NCBI GenBank assembly: GCA_900316985.1
Contig: ONFE01000008.1
Coordinates: forward strand, 1-51,100
Direction: 5' to 3'
DNA from: an uncultured Prevotellaceae bacterium
Lineage (GTDB): Bacteria; Bacteroidota; Bacteroidia; Bacteroidales; Bacteroidaceae
Length of the DNA stretch: 51,100 bases
In this document: in pieces, positions 14,401-26,700 of the stretch
Layout: each line of letters starts with the position of its first letter
How positions within the stretch are numbered: the stretch's first letter is position 1
The notes under the pieces: model-generated
What the model was told of the DNA's origin: nothing
What the model saw: the letters and a program-made list of their open reading frames with translations, nothing else
Database searches by the model: none
Position numbers and translations under genes: made by a program

Positions 14401-14561
14401 ACGTTCCACGAAATGAGGCTGCACTCAGAAAAAACCCAAATAAATTTGGTTTTTCCGTTCGTTTGTAGTAATTTTACGTCACTATGTTCCGTGAACTTGG
14501 GCTGCACTCAGAAAAAACTCAAATAAATTTGGTTTTTCCGTTCGTTTGTAGTAATTTTGCA
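14401..14561 (+). repeat. Tandem duplication of a 78-bp promoter-bearing element
   Basis: Copy 1 (14401-14478) and copy 2 (14484-14561) are about 90% identical with an offset of 83 bp. Each contains GGCTGCACTCAGAAAAAA, an AAATAAATTTGG segment and CCGTTCGTTTGTAG, and ends in a -7-type box. In copy 2 the box is intact (TAATTTTG); in copy 1 it is damaged (TAATTTTA). A third, inverted copy lies at 22711-22785 upstream of ligA. Confidence 0.9.
14528..14559 (+). promoter_or_regulatory. pheS promoter
   Basis: TTTG at 14528-14531, 20 bp, TAATTTTG at 14552-14559, all inside copy 2 of the duplicated element. The leader to the ATG at 14583 is about 18 nt. This argues against the longer upstream reading frame that begins at 14484. 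Confidence 0.85.
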
Positions 14562-14582
14562 GCCAAATTATCAATCTGCATC

Positions 14583-15644
14583 ATGTTATTAGAGAAAATA
14601 GAAAGTCTTCTGAAAGAAGTAAGTGAGTTGACTGCCGCTAATGCGGAAGAGATTGAACAACTCCGTCTGAAGTACCTCAGTAAGAAGGGTGAAATCAATG
14701 CTTTGATGGCCGACTTCCGCAATGTGGCTGCTGACCAGAAAAAGGAAGTGGGTATCAAAATCAATGAACTCAAACAGACAGCATTCGACAAAATCAATAT
14801 GCTGCGCGAACAGTTGGCAACCGCCGAGACTGAGAGTGACGACATCGACCTGACGCGCACACCCTACCCCATACAATTAGGCACACGCCACCCGCTGACC
14901 ATCGTGAAGAATGAAATCATCGACATCTTCTCACGTATGGGCTTCGTATTGGCAGACGGTCCTGAGGTAGAGGACGACCTGCATGTTTTCACGAAGATGA
15001 ACTTCGCTGCCGACCATCCTGCCCGCGACATGCAAGACACGTTCTTCGTGGAGCAGTCGGAACTCAATGATGTCACCAAGAACATCCTCTTGCGCTCCCA
15101 CACTTCAAGTGTTCAGGCACGTGTAATGGAGAACATGCATACTGAAGACGGCAAACTGACGGCCCCCATCCGTGTGATTTGTCCCGGACGCGTCTATCGC
15201 AATGAGGCCATCACAGCCCGCGCCCATTGCTTCTTCCACCAGATAGAAGGTCTCTATATCGATAAGAACGTGAGTTTCACCGACCTGAAACAGGTGCTGC
15301 TGACTTTCGCCCGTGAGCTCTTCGGTCCCGATACGAAAATCCGTTTGCGTCCCAGTTACTTCCCCTTCACGGAACCTTCTGCTGAGATGGACATTTCCTG
15401 CCATATCTGCGGTGGTGTAGGTTGCGGATTCTGCAAGCACACCGGCTGGGTGGAGATCCTCGGATGCGGTATGGTAGATCCCAACGTGCTCGAGCTCTGC
15501 GGTATTGACAGCAAGATTTACAGCGGCTATGCCTTCGGCTTAGGTGTGGAGCGTATCACGAACCTGAAGTATCAGGTCTCCGATCTCCGTATGTTCTCCG
15601 AGAACGATATCCGTTTCCTGCGCGAATTTGAGGCTGCAAACTAA
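14583..15644 (+). CDS. pheS: Phenylalanyl-tRNA synthetase alpha subunit
   Basis: The frame is open from 14484, but the promoter lies inside that extension, so the ATG at 14583 (MLLEKIESLLKEV) is chosen, giving 353 residues. Features: an N-terminal coiled coil (about 1-85) that grips tRNA; then the class II core beginning HPLTIVKNEIIDIFSRMGF; motif 2 PIRVICPGRVYRNEAITARAH with FHQIEGLYID; and motif 3 GYAFGLGVERITNLKY. A cysteine-rich stretch (CHICGGVGCGFCKHTGW) in the core is typical of this group. The enzyme acts as an alpha2-beta2 tetramer; pheT is not in the window. An intrinsic terminator follows. Confidence 0.97.
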   Translation: MLLEKIESLLKEVSELTAANAEEIEQLRLKYLSKKGEINALMADFRNVAADQKKEVGIKINELKQTAFDKINMLREQLATAETESDDIDLTRTPYPIQLGTRHPLTIVKNEIIDIFSRMGFVLADGPEVEDDLHVFTKMNFAADHPARDMQDTFFVEQSELNDVTKNILLRSHTSSVQARVMENMHTEDGKLTAPIRVICPGRVYRNEAITARAHCFFHQIEGLYIDKNVSFTDLKQVLLTFARELFGPDTKIRLRPSYFPFTEPSAEMDISCHICGGVGCGFCKHTGWVEILGCGMVDPNVLELCGIDSKIYSGYAFGLGVERITNLKYQVSDLRMFSENDIRFLREFEAAN

Positions 15645-15670
15645 TTATCACTTTATCAAGTATAATCCTT

Positions 15671-15697
15671 TCCCCCTCCGAAAGAGGGGGATTTTTG
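15671..15697 (+). terminator. Terminator after pheS
   Basis: An 8-bp GC-rich stem TCCCCCTC / GAGGGGGA with a 5-base loop, followed by TTTTTG. The same CCCCTC/GAGGGG core appears in the GC-rich elements in ligA and beside def, so the terminator may derive from such an element. Confidence 0.8.
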
Positions 15698-15723
15698 TTT
15701 TACGGGGATTTTTTGTATATTTG
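15694..15723 (+). promoter_or_regulatory. dinB promoter
   Basis: TTTG at 15694-15697, 18 bp, TATATTTG at 15716-15723. The dinB ATG is at 15733, so the transcript would have a leader of only about 4-5 nt. The -33 box overlaps the U-run of the pheS terminator. Confidence 0.7.
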
Positions 15724-15732
15724 CATCCTGAA

Positions 15733-16815
15733 ATGTTACGGAAGATTATCCATATCGACATGGACAGTTTCTTTGCAAGCGTGGAGCAGAGAGACCATCC
15801 GGAGCTTCGGGGAAAGCCCATAGCCGTGGGCGGTGACTCGGAACGGGGCGTGGTGTCAACGGCTTCCTATGAGGCACGGAAATACGGGGTGCATTCCGCG
15901 ATGTCTATGACGAAGGCAAAATCACTTTGCAAGGACCTGATTGTCGTTCACGGGAATTATCAGAAGTATAAGGAGGTATCGCGGCAGATGCATGAAATCT
16001 TCCACGAATATACCGACCTTGTTGAACCCATATCGCTCGACGAAGCTTTTCTGGATGTCACGGAAAACAAGCCCGGCATAGAACTGGCCGTTGACATTGC
16101 CCGCGAAATCAAGCAGAAGATCCACGAACGGCTCCAACTGACTGCCTCGGCAGGTGTTTCCTACAACAAACTGCTGGCCAAGATTGCCTCCGACTGGCGG
16201 AAACCCAACGGGCTTACGACCATACACCCCGACCGTGCACAGGAGTTTATCGACCAGCTGCGCATCGAGAAGATTTGGGGCGTGGGCCCTAAAACCGCAG
16301 AGGCCATGCACCATATGGGAATCTTCACGGGAGCCGATCTGCGCAAGATATCACAGGAGAGGCTGACGCAAGCGTTCGGTAAGATGGGTGCAATTTTCTA
16401 CCAGTTTGCCCGAGGGATTGACGAACGGCCCTTAATCGTGGACTATGAACGGAAGTCAGTAGGTTGTGAGCAGACCTTCGAGAAAGACATCAGTTCGAAG
16501 TCGGCCCTCATCATTGAACTATACCACACGGTGATTGAGCTGGAAAGACGATTGGCGAAATCCGACTTTAAGGGAACGACGCTCACCCTGAAAGTGAAAT
16601 ATGAGAATTTCGAACAGCACACGCACAGCATCACCGGTGACAAGGTTCTCCGTACGAAGGACGACATCCTTCCACTTGCCAAACGGCTGTTGAAAGATGT
16701 TGCATTAGGCAACCACTACGTACGGCTGATAGGACTTTCCGTTTCCAATCCTCCCCGTCCTGAATCCCAGCGCAAATGGATAGAACTGGAACTAGAGTTT
16801 GAGCCCTGGGATTAG
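15733..16815 (+). CDS. dinB: DNA polymerase IV (Y family)
   Basis: The frame is open from 15628, but the start at 15733 (MLRKIIHIDMDSFFASVEQRDHPEL) fits the family and lies just after the promoter; 360 residues. Catalytic acids lie in IDMDSFFASVE (first Asp pair) and SLDEAFLDVTE (Asp-Glu pair near 104). The thumb helix-hairpin-helix is at KIWGVGPKTAEAMHHMGI and the little-finger domain is C-terminal. It performs error-prone bypass synthesis. A second Y-family polymerase gene (umuC) converges on it and the two stop codons overlap by 4 bp, so this short locus encodes two translesion polymerases. Confidence 0.95.
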   Translation: MLRKIIHIDMDSFFASVEQRDHPELRGKPIAVGGDSERGVVSTASYEARKYGVHSAMSMTKAKSLCKDLIVVHGNYQKYKEVSRQMHEIFHEYTDLVEPISLDEAFLDVTENKPGIELAVDIAREIKQKIHERLQLTASAGVSYNKLLAKIASDWRKPNGLTTIHPDRAQEFIDQLRIEKIWGVGPKTAEAMHHMGIFTGADLRKISQERLTQAFGKMGAIFYQFARGIDERPLIVDYERKSVGCEQTFEKDISSKSALIIELYHTVIELERRLAKSDFKGTTLTLKVKYENFEQHTHSITGDKVLRTKDDILPLAKRLLKDVALGNHYVRLIGLSVSNPPRPESQRKWIELELEFEPWD

Positions 16816-18086
16816 ACCTTCACCACCAGCAAGTCCTGAATGTTGGTGGTATAGCGGTGTGACAGATATTCATGTTTCAAGCCGAAACGGATATCCGTGC
16901 CCTGAATGGCCAGCCGCACCTTGTTTTGCCCGTTAAGCAGATTGATGCGGTCGATGGTTCGTGTAAGAAACTGTTGCTTCCTACGGTCCACCTTGTCGAA
17001 CAAATCCTGTTGACAAGGTCTTTCGGGCACGATGTCCATCAGAATCACACCCGCCTTTTTATAATAATAGGTGCCAGGCACATAAGCCCTGCGCAAAACC
17101 TTCAGTGCCTCATGGATAATCTCTGCCGACGACTGAGTGGCAACGGAGAGCGTAATCGTCTCGTAAATCATATGGGCAGGCACGCGCTCATTGAACCTGC
17201 TCGTATAGGCAAACACCATGATGCTCTTGCAACAGGACCCTTGGTGACGCAGTTTCTCTGCACAGCGCGAAGCGAAATTGGCCACGGCCTCCTCCAGCAC
17301 ATGCCGGTCACTGACGCCCTGATCGGAGAAAGAACGGCTCGTGCAGATACTCTGCTTCTGCGGCAGTTCATCTACGCTGATACAGCTCACGCCATTCAGT
17401 TCCTCCCAGGTTCTCGCCGTGGTCACATTGAAATGCTGCCTCACCCACCTTTCACTCTTGGCGGCAAAGTCTGCGGCCGTGTGAATGCCGAAATATTCCA
17501 GCTGTTTACTGATCCTGCGCCCGATGCCCCATACATCCTCAATGGGAAAGAGTGCCAGCGCCTTCTGCCGTTTCTCATCGGTATCCATCAGGCAGCAACC
17601 ATGATAGCCTTTGTATTTCTTGGCAAACTTACTCGCCATCTTAGCCAGTGTGCGAGTGGGTGCTATGCCCAAGGAGATGGGGATGCCCGTGGATTTACTC
17701 ACCCGCCTTACCAGTTGCTCACCATAGGCTTTCAGGTCGCAGCCTTTCTCCATGTCTGAGAAATCGAGAAAGGCCTCGTCGATGCTGTAAATATCCAGAT
17801 GGGGAGTGTATTGGCTCAGCAGGCTCATTACCCGGTGAGAGAGGGAGCCATAGAGCGTGTAGTTGCTGGAAAACACCGCCACATGGTTGTCATCCAGCAA
17901 CTGACGCACCTGGTAGAACGGAGTCCCCATCTTCACCCCCAAGGCCTTGCTCTCATTACTGCGCGCAATGACACACCCGTCGTTGTTGCTCAGCACCACC
18001 ACGGGACGGTTGTTCAGTTCCGGATGAAACACCCGTTCACACGAACAATAGAAATTATTGCAGTCAGCAAGGCCGAAGAGTTGCAT
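16812..18086 (-). CDS. umuC: DNA polymerase V catalytic subunit UmuC
   Basis: A 424-residue Y-family polymerase. The N-terminus FGLADCNNFYCSCERVFHPELNNRPVVVLSNNDGCVIARSNE is typical of UmuC. The catalytic YSIDEAFLDFS is near 100. The hairpin motif DVWGIGRRISKQLEYFGI follows, then the little finger and the C-terminal UmuC-type extension (QDLFD near 370). It needs processed UmuD' for activity in E. coli. A UmuD homologue is encoded upstream on the same strand, but a CE15-like esterase gene separates the two. Only 8 bp lie between the esterase stop and this ATG, so all appear to share one transcript. Confidence 0.95.
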   Translation of the reverse strand: MQLFGLADCNNFYCSCERVFHPELNNRPVVVLSNNDGCVIARSNESKALGVKMGTPFYQVRQLLDDNHVAVFSSNYTLYGSLSHRVMSLLSQYTPHLDIYSIDEAFLDFSDMEKGCDLKAYGEQLVRRVSKSTGIPISLGIAPTRTLAKMASKFAKKYKGYHGCCLMDTDEKRQKALALFPIEDVWGIGRRISKQLEYFGIHTAADFAAKSERWVRQHFNVTTARTWEELNGVSCISVDELPQKQSICTSRSFSDQGVSDRHVLEEAVANFASRCAEKLRHQGSCCKSIMVFAYTSRFNERVPAHMIYETITLSVATQSSAEIIHEALKVLRRAYVPGTYYYKKAGVILMDIVPERPCQQDLFDKVDRRKQQFLTRTIDRINLLNGQNKVRLAIQGTDIRFGLKHEYLSHRYTTNIQDLLVVKV

Positions 18087-18094
18087 TACGGTTC

Positions 18095-19309
18095 CTATTT
18101 TCCGCTAAACATCGGCGCAAAGCGCACCGTGGTGTTCCCTCCTTCCTTTCCCAGGAGGAAACGGTCCAGATAGGCTTCCACCTCCGGATACTGGCTTTGT
18201 GGCAGCATGCAATGCGGATGACCGCCGATGATGGAATAGCCCACACGGTCACCGATGCCGAAATGCTCCCATACGGGAATGGCTGCATTCATGGAACCGT
18301 AGGCAGAAACGTCTGCCAGCCATTTGTAATCCGTATTACCCAGAATCAGCAGGGCGCGGGGACATACCATCGCGCAGAGTTCGTGACGGTCGTGTGGAAG
18401 CAGATATACCTTGTCACCCCCGAAACGGGTACGCATGCTCTCCAGGAACCAATGGTAATCCGTACGGTCAAGGTTCTCCACGCTGTCAAGGGGATGAGAG
18501 AGACGCCAGGCAGCAGCGCCTCCGCCTCCGGGCTCTTGGGCAATCGTCAGGGCCACACGCTCATCGAAGGCACCGCAGAAAAGGGCCATCTTTCCGGCAT
18601 ACGAACAACCTGTCACGCCGATATGCTTCATGTCTATGCGGCTCACAGACTCACCTACCAGCTGCAAACCGTCGAGCAGACGGCTGAAGCCCCATGCCCA
18701 CTCACTATAGGCACCGTTCTCCTTGAGTTCGGGATACAGGCGGTCAAACTCATACGAGCCACGGTCATGTTTCTGCCGCCATTGCGAATAGTCGTTCACC
18801 TGATTCTCATGGAAGACCATCGTGGCGATGCCGCGCTTTTCCAGCAGGTCCTTGGGCAACGAGATATTGCTCGTACCAATCATCAGCGGATACGGAGCCT
18901 TTCCCGTCTGCGGATAGCGGATGGTGGAAGAGAGATGCAGCGTCTGCCCGTTCACGGTGACATCCACCAGGAGCGTATCCCCGTTCATACGGGCTTTCAC
19001 CTGATTCTTGTCCACCGTGGGCTTCCGTCCTATCTCATAGGCCTGAATATTGGCGCTGATCTCATTGCGCCGTTTCTCCCATTGCTTCAGGTTCTTCACG
19101 CTTCCCTTGCCGTTGTTCCACACCAGGGGATTGCGCAACTCCTGCTGGGGAACCAACTGTTCATAGGGAGTCACGCGCTCCGCATAGCGTCCGGTATTCT
19201 CCTGATTAAACACTAAGGGAGCCTGCCGCTGGGCATTGACAGCCAGACATGTTCCCATCAACAACACGCCAAAGAACATCTTCGGCTTTCTAAGGATTGT
19301 TTCGTACAT
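18095..19309 (-). CDS. Glucuronoyl esterase-like (CE15) secreted hydrolase
   Basis: A 404-residue alpha/beta hydrolase. A signal peptide is visible (MYETILRKPKMFFGVLLMGTCLAVNAQ). The nucleophile elbow G-C-S-Y-A-G-K is near 225 and is followed by AFDERVALTIAQEPGGGGAAAWR, a close match in pattern to CE15 4-O-methyl-glucuronoyl methylesterases. The catalytic His is in IIGGHPHCMLPQ near 370. CE15 enzymes cleave ester bonds between lignin and glucuronoxylan. The chosen start overlaps the end of umuD by about 20 bp; Met-11 would avoid the overlap but loses the basic signal-peptide head. Its position between umuD and umuC is odd, since the function is unrelated to DNA repair. Confidence 0.85.
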   Translation of the reverse strand: MYETILRKPKMFFGVLLMGTCLAVNAQRQAPLVFNQENTGRYAERVTPYEQLVPQQELRNPLVWNNGKGSVKNLKQWEKRRNEISANIQAYEIGRKPTVDKNQVKARMNGDTLLVDVTVNGQTLHLSSTIRYPQTGKAPYPLMIGTSNISLPKDLLEKRGIATMVFHENQVNDYSQWRQKHDRGSYEFDRLYPELKENGAYSEWAWGFSRLLDGLQLVGESVSRIDMKHIGVTGCSYAGKMALFCGAFDERVALTIAQEPGGGGAAAWRLSHPLDSVENLDRTDYHWFLESMRTRFGGDKVYLLPHDRHELCAMVCPRALLILGNTDYKWLADVSAYGSMNAAIPVWEHFGIGDRVGYSIIGGHPHCMLPQSQYPEVEAYLDRFLLGKEGGNTTVRFAPMFSGK

Positions 19310-19766
19310 GATATTTGGTTTTTAGTCCGTGAATCGCATGAATGACATAGGTCACCACACCCCATATCCGGAAGTCTTCACCCGACTTCACTTCTATGCG
19401 GGGATAACGCTTGTTCCAAGGCACCAGCCATCCGCTGTTTCCCGAAGCATCCAGGCGGAACTGCTTGATGGTGAAGTCGCCGTCCACGAAAGCAATCACG
19501 AAATCGCCGTCGGAAGCATCCAAGGACTTGTCCACCACGGCCAGATCGCCGTCGAGGATGCCGGCGTCCATCATCGAGTCGCCCGAAATCCTCACGAAGA
19601 AGGTGGCCTCAGGATGAGGGATGAGCAACCTGTTCAGGTCTATCTCTTCGCTCATATAGTCCTGCGCCGGACTCGGGAATCCTGCTTTCACACTGCTCTG
19701 CGCCAAGGGGATGGCCAGTACTGTCTCCGTGGATGCCTTATGGAAGGTCAGTTTGATGTCGTCCAT
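19290..19766 (-). CDS. umuD: UmuD-like S24 peptidase
   Basis: A 158-residue protein of the LexA/UmuD family without a DNA-binding domain. A self-cleavage site A-G occurs in SSVKAGFPSPAQDY (near 29). The catalytic Ser is in ISGDSMMDAGI (near 63), and the general-base Lys lies in the GDFTIKQFRL segment near 100. In E. coli, RecA-stimulated cleavage yields UmuD', the cofactor of UmuC. It begins 1 bp after the stop of the B3/4 protein gene, which indicates tight coupling. No LexA-type operator could be identified because the consensus for this group is not clear to me. Confidence 0.93.
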   Translation of the reverse strand: MDDIKLTFHKASTETVLAIPLAQSSVKAGFPSPAQDYMSEEIDLNRLLIPHPEATFFVRISGDSMMDAGILDGDLAVVDKSLDASDGDFVIAFVDGDFTIKQFRLDASGNSGWLVPWNKRYPRIEVKSGEDFRIWGVVTYVIHAIHGLKTKYHVRNNP

Positions 19767-20429
19767 TCAAAATTCTATGATTTGTATGTCTTTTCCTTCA
19801 GCAAAACGTTCCAGCAGGTCCTTGATGTAGAGCGCATTGGCGTTGACGGTCTCGCGGTTGCCGTCATAGCCGTTCACGATGACAAAGAGATGCGTGGTGG
19901 AGAGTTCTATCTTCGTGCGCTCATTGTCGCTCGTAGGCGTTCCCACCCCTCCCCTGCTGTCACGGTAGACGGGCATTCCCTCGATATTGAGAATGCCGCG
20001 GCCGATACCTTCGTAGGGTTCGTCTTTCCTGCCCACGCCCAGCGTCAGGGTGTCGCCCTCAAACTTATCGGCATCGAAACCGCCGATGCTGTAGCCGAAC
20101 TTCATACTGGCCAAGTTAATCAGGTCCACCAGCGTATCTATCTGATACAAGTCCTTGCCCTGTACCACACGGCGGATGAGAGCCTCCGACGAGGGACGGT
20201 AGCGCGAAGGGTCCTTGCCGCAGGCACGATAGACGCGGCGGGTAGCCTCCACACCCGGCAATTGCTTGATAGTTGTCGTATCAAACTGTTGTTTATAAGT
20301 CTCGCAAAGGGCGTCAATCTCAGCCCATAGGCCCTCACTCCGTGGCGTATTCACCACCCGGGCTTCTACGGCAGCTCCCGCAAACTGCGGGCATACCGAT
20401 TCTATTTCATTGGAAACGATGATGTTCAT
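19767..20429 (-). CDS. B3/B4 tRNA-binding domain protein
   Basis: A 220-residue protein with the B3/4 fold (PF03483) found in the PheRS beta subunit and in free-standing proteins. Characteristic segments are PGVEATRRVYRACGKDPSRYRPSSEALIRRV (about 59-89), DLINLASMKFGYSIGGFDADKF, and the C-terminal RTKIELSTTHLFVIVNGYDG. Free-standing members may deacylate or sense mischarged tRNA, but the function is not established. It directly abuts umuD and heads the umuD-CE15-umuC cluster. Downstream of ligA, the 143-bp gap before its start is filled with heptad arrays. Confidence 0.8.
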   Translation of the reverse strand: MNIIVSNEIESVCPQFAGAAVEARVVNTPRSEGLWAEIDALCETYKQQFDTTTIKQLPGVEATRRVYRACGKDPSRYRPSSEALIRRVVQGKDLYQIDTLVDLINLASMKFGYSIGGFDADKFEGDTLTLGVGRKDEPYEGIGRGILNIEGMPVYRDSRGGVGTPTSDNERTKIELSTTHLFVIVNGYDGNRETVNANALYIKDLLERFAEGKDIQIIEF

Positions 20430-20483
20430 CTCAGGTTTCTTTCATTCATTAATTCTGAAAGCGTTTTCTGTAGAAAACGATGA

Positions 20484-20530
20484 CAGGTTTCAAGTTTCAA
20501 GTTTCAGGTTTCAGGTTTCAAGTTTCAAAT
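20484..20530. repeat. Heptad array, AAGTTTC/AGGTTTC family
   Basis: About six units of AAGTTTC or AGGTTTC. On the minus strand they read TTGAAAC or CTGAAAC, so TGA recurs every 7 bases. It lies in the ligA to B3/4 gap next to a second array of a different family. Confidence 0.9.
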
Positions 20531-20540
20531 GTAATCATAA

Positions 20541-23486
<2,946 letters not shown>

Positions 23487-23511
23487 ACATCCAATACCTA
23501 CAGGAATCCAT

Positions 23512-23540
23512 AAAAAAGGCACCGCTCAAATGGCGGTGCC
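23512..23540 (-). terminator. Terminator of the Big_2 protein/small ORF unit
   Basis: The stem GGCACCGC / GCGGTGCC with a 7-base loop (23518-23540) is followed on the minus strand by six U residues (23512-23517). It lies about 20 bp after the stop of the small acidic ORF. Confidence 0.85.
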
Positions 23541-23559
23541 GATCTTATGATAATGACTG

Positions 23560-23766
23560 TTATTCCTCTTCGTCGTCGCCCCAGATGTCTTTCTGAACAG
23601 GCAGCTTCACATCATCTAGGTAGTCATGCTCCTTAGATAAGACTTGGCCTTCTTCGTCGCCGTCTATTTCATCACTGCCAAAAAACATACCCGGTTCTCC
23701 TTCCATCAGATGCTGAGTGAACAATACCTGGATAGCGGGTTTCATATATTCATATTTAGTCTTCAT
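23560..23766 (-). CDS. Second small acidic protein, KP...IWGDDEEE type
   Basis: A 68-residue protein of unknown function that starts MKTKYEYMKPAIQVLFTQHLMEG and ends PVQKDIWGDDEEE. It has the same plan as the ORF at 454-642: a Y-x-x-KP motif near residue 8, a Met-containing segment, an acidic middle, and a terminal I-W-G-D followed by acidic residues. It lies 12 bp downstream of the 1116-residue tailed protein on the same strand and upstream of a strong terminator, so the two genes form a unit. Two independent occurrences of the same pair support it as a real gene family. Confidence 0.7.
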   Translation of the reverse strand: MKTKYEYMKPAIQVLFTQHLMEGEPGMFFGSDEIDGDEEGQVLSKEHDYLDDVKLPVQKDIWGDDEEE

Positions 23767-23778
23767 ATCGCCTGTTCC

Positions 23779-26700
23779 TTAATTAATAACATATTTCTTA
23801 CCATTTTTCACATAAATGCCCTTCTGGGGAAGAGCCACGCGGATACCTTGCAGATTGTATATAGCGGCATCGTCATCGTGCTTTATCTCGATGGTTTTCA
23901 CACCTGTCGTTATTTCGAAGCCAATGAAGTCTTTGGCATTACCCTCTTCAGAGACTTGCAGATAACCCTTACCAGCCTGAAGCGTGCCTTTCAGCATATA
24001 GAAGCCCAAGCCGCTCTTGCCATTACCCAGCACATAGACATCCGTATTGGTTACGTCATTCACACCATTGCCAGTCACAGAACCATCCTTGCAAGCCAAC
24101 ATCTTATTGTCAGAAAGATCTGCTACTTCCTCAGTGGTTCTCTTCAGCGTTTTCGTACCAGAGCCTTTCAGCATCACGGCAGCACCTTTCGGAACCTTAT
24201 CCACTTCCACCATCGTAATCTTCTTTGGTGTAGCTTCCGTAATCTGATAAGCCGTCACGCCTTCCGTCTGAGAGAAGTCGATATCAGCAGTTGCCACCCA
24301 TGTGAGGTAACCCAACGAACTGAATGTAAGGTTAATCTCATGGGCTGGCTGTGCACCACCACCTACAACGACGTTGTCAAGGAAGAATCGATCGTATCCT
24401 CCATCACCAGAAAAAGTGATAGTTACTTCATCGCTATTACTAACAATCTTATATTGGTCAAAAGTAGTAAACGCTCGTTGAGTCAAATTCCCAGTGTTCA
24501 ACTCAATGGAACTCTCTCCACTAGCGGTATTAAATGTGGCATTAGTCAAAGAGATCGTTACCTTTGCATCCTCCGATGAATTATTGGCTATCCAGGGAGC
24601 AAGAGCGAAACTGAGAGGCGCCTCTCCCGTTACACTGAATTTTGGAGAAGTGGCCGAACCGGCATCACTTGCACTACCTATTTCCAAATACCCAGAACCT
24701 GCCTTGCAATGAGTTGTTTCCCATCCAAGCTCATCTGGGACAGGATCGAATTGGTTATTACCACCCCAACTAGCAAATTCGGCTTGACATGAAGAGAAAT
24801 TTTCGTTCAAGACTTCAGTTGCCCCTTCCACAGCATCGGCAGGCGCATAAACCTTCAATGTGTAGGTGGCGCTGCTCTCCTCCGTTGTGTCGGTGGCAGG
24901 AGCGGTAGCAGTAATGGTCACGGTGCCAGGGCCGAGAACGTCGATGACGCCGTTTCCGTGGAACTTAACCACCGTCTCATCACTGCTCGTATATACGAGA
25001 TTTCCGCTGAAGCCCTCAGCCGTTGCAGCCTGCTTGTTATAGTTGTCACCATAAGTGATTTCCACCACAGACTCTGCGAAAGAAACAGAGGATGCCTGTT
25101 TTTTCACCGTAAGCGTATAGGAAGCGGTGGCAGCGTTAAAGTGCTCTGTTGCCGTTCCCGTTGCCGTTATCGTTGCCGTTCCTGCGCCTTTCACGGTAAC
25201 CGTACCTGTCTCGGCATCCACTTCTGCAACCTCCGTATTATCACTTGAATAGGTTATAGTTCCATCGTAGTCAGCGGCCTTGCCCAGCACAGGAGCTGTG
25301 AAGTCGTCACCAATGGTAATCTCGTATTTCGTGGGGTCATAGGTAAATGCCGGACTCTCCGCATGGATTGTATATTCAGCAGTGACAGGGTTACATGTGC
25401 CATAATCGTTGGTAGCCGTAGCCGTGATTGTAGAATGCGTATTGATGGTAACCGTTGCACTCGTTCCTTCCACAGTAACAGTCTCGCCGCCGTTTACGCT
25501 ATAGGTGATGCTCGTTGCCGTCCGTGCTGTGATAGTAACCTGTGTACCATAGTTCACTTCCGTTCCTGATGCAGGAGAGAAGGTTATCGTTGGTGGTACA
25601 TTTGATGGCACCTTGCGGTAGAGCTGGACAAGCTTCATGTCACTTGAACTTGCGTAACAAGAGAACAAATCACTCTGACTATTATACCTTAAATATCTTC
25701 GAGTATAATCACCAAGGAATTTAATGGTTGCATTCCCATCATCAATATTTATACTAGCCCTATTTTTTTCATCTGCAATAGAAGAAGCTTTAAGTTGATT
25801 ATTACTTGAACTTGCTGCATATAGATAACCATCATTGGTGTGAAAATACCATGTATCTGAAGTTTCCTCAAGAATAGCGGCAGTTACTGTTTTATTTGAA
25901 GAAAAATCTGAAGCAATCTCAATGGTACTCTTGTCTGTCGATACGTACTTAGAATCTATATATGATGTACCAAAATTATTATTATTAGGTCTATACTCAC
26001 CAAACACGTAACCACCAGCACCACTAGAAGGAATGTATGTAATCAGAACCTCATCGCCATCATTCAGCGACGATGCATCCGTCACCAGTTCGTAAGTGCC
26101 TACGGCATCTACAGAGAAAGGAGCCTCCACTTTCAGCACATATGAAGCAGTGGCAGAATTCCAAGCTTCAGTCGACGATGTAGTAACGGTAACGGTGGCC
26201 GTTCCCGTCGCCTTAGGCTGTATAAATCCGTTTGGTTGAATAGTGGCAATATCGGGGTCAATGGTGTATGTTGGTACACCATCTCCGGGATTGGTCAGTG
26301 CGGGACCGTTCTGGTCAGTCCCCAAATAGGCGGTCACTGTCTCTGAGGCAAAACTCAGTACGGGAGTTCCTTTGTCTACTTTAAGCAGATACGAAGCAAA
26401 ACCTGCTGCGAAAGTTGCCGTCTGAGCAGTTTTAGCGGTAATTGTTGTCGTACCAGCTTTTAATAGAGTTATTTCCCCATTATTGTTAATTGTCGCAACA
26501 TCAGTTTTGCTGCTTTCATAAGTTATTGCTCCGTCACTGCTTGTTGTAAATGTAGGCATCGTATTGCCAACACCAATAGTAGCATTATATTCTGTTACGC
26601 CACCGAAACTGTTATTGGGGTTTTGGGTACCAGAAGGCGTTTCTGTTGAATAAGTAACGGCAATAGATTTAACATATAGGGCTTTCTTTGCACTTGTTTG

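Noticed and set aside
14484-14582. Longer N-terminus for pheS (start at 14484)
   Set aside because: It would be encoded by copy 2 of the promoter element; the promoter lies inside it.
15628-15732. Longer N-terminus for dinB
   Set aside because: It would cover the pheS stop, the terminator and the dinB promoter.
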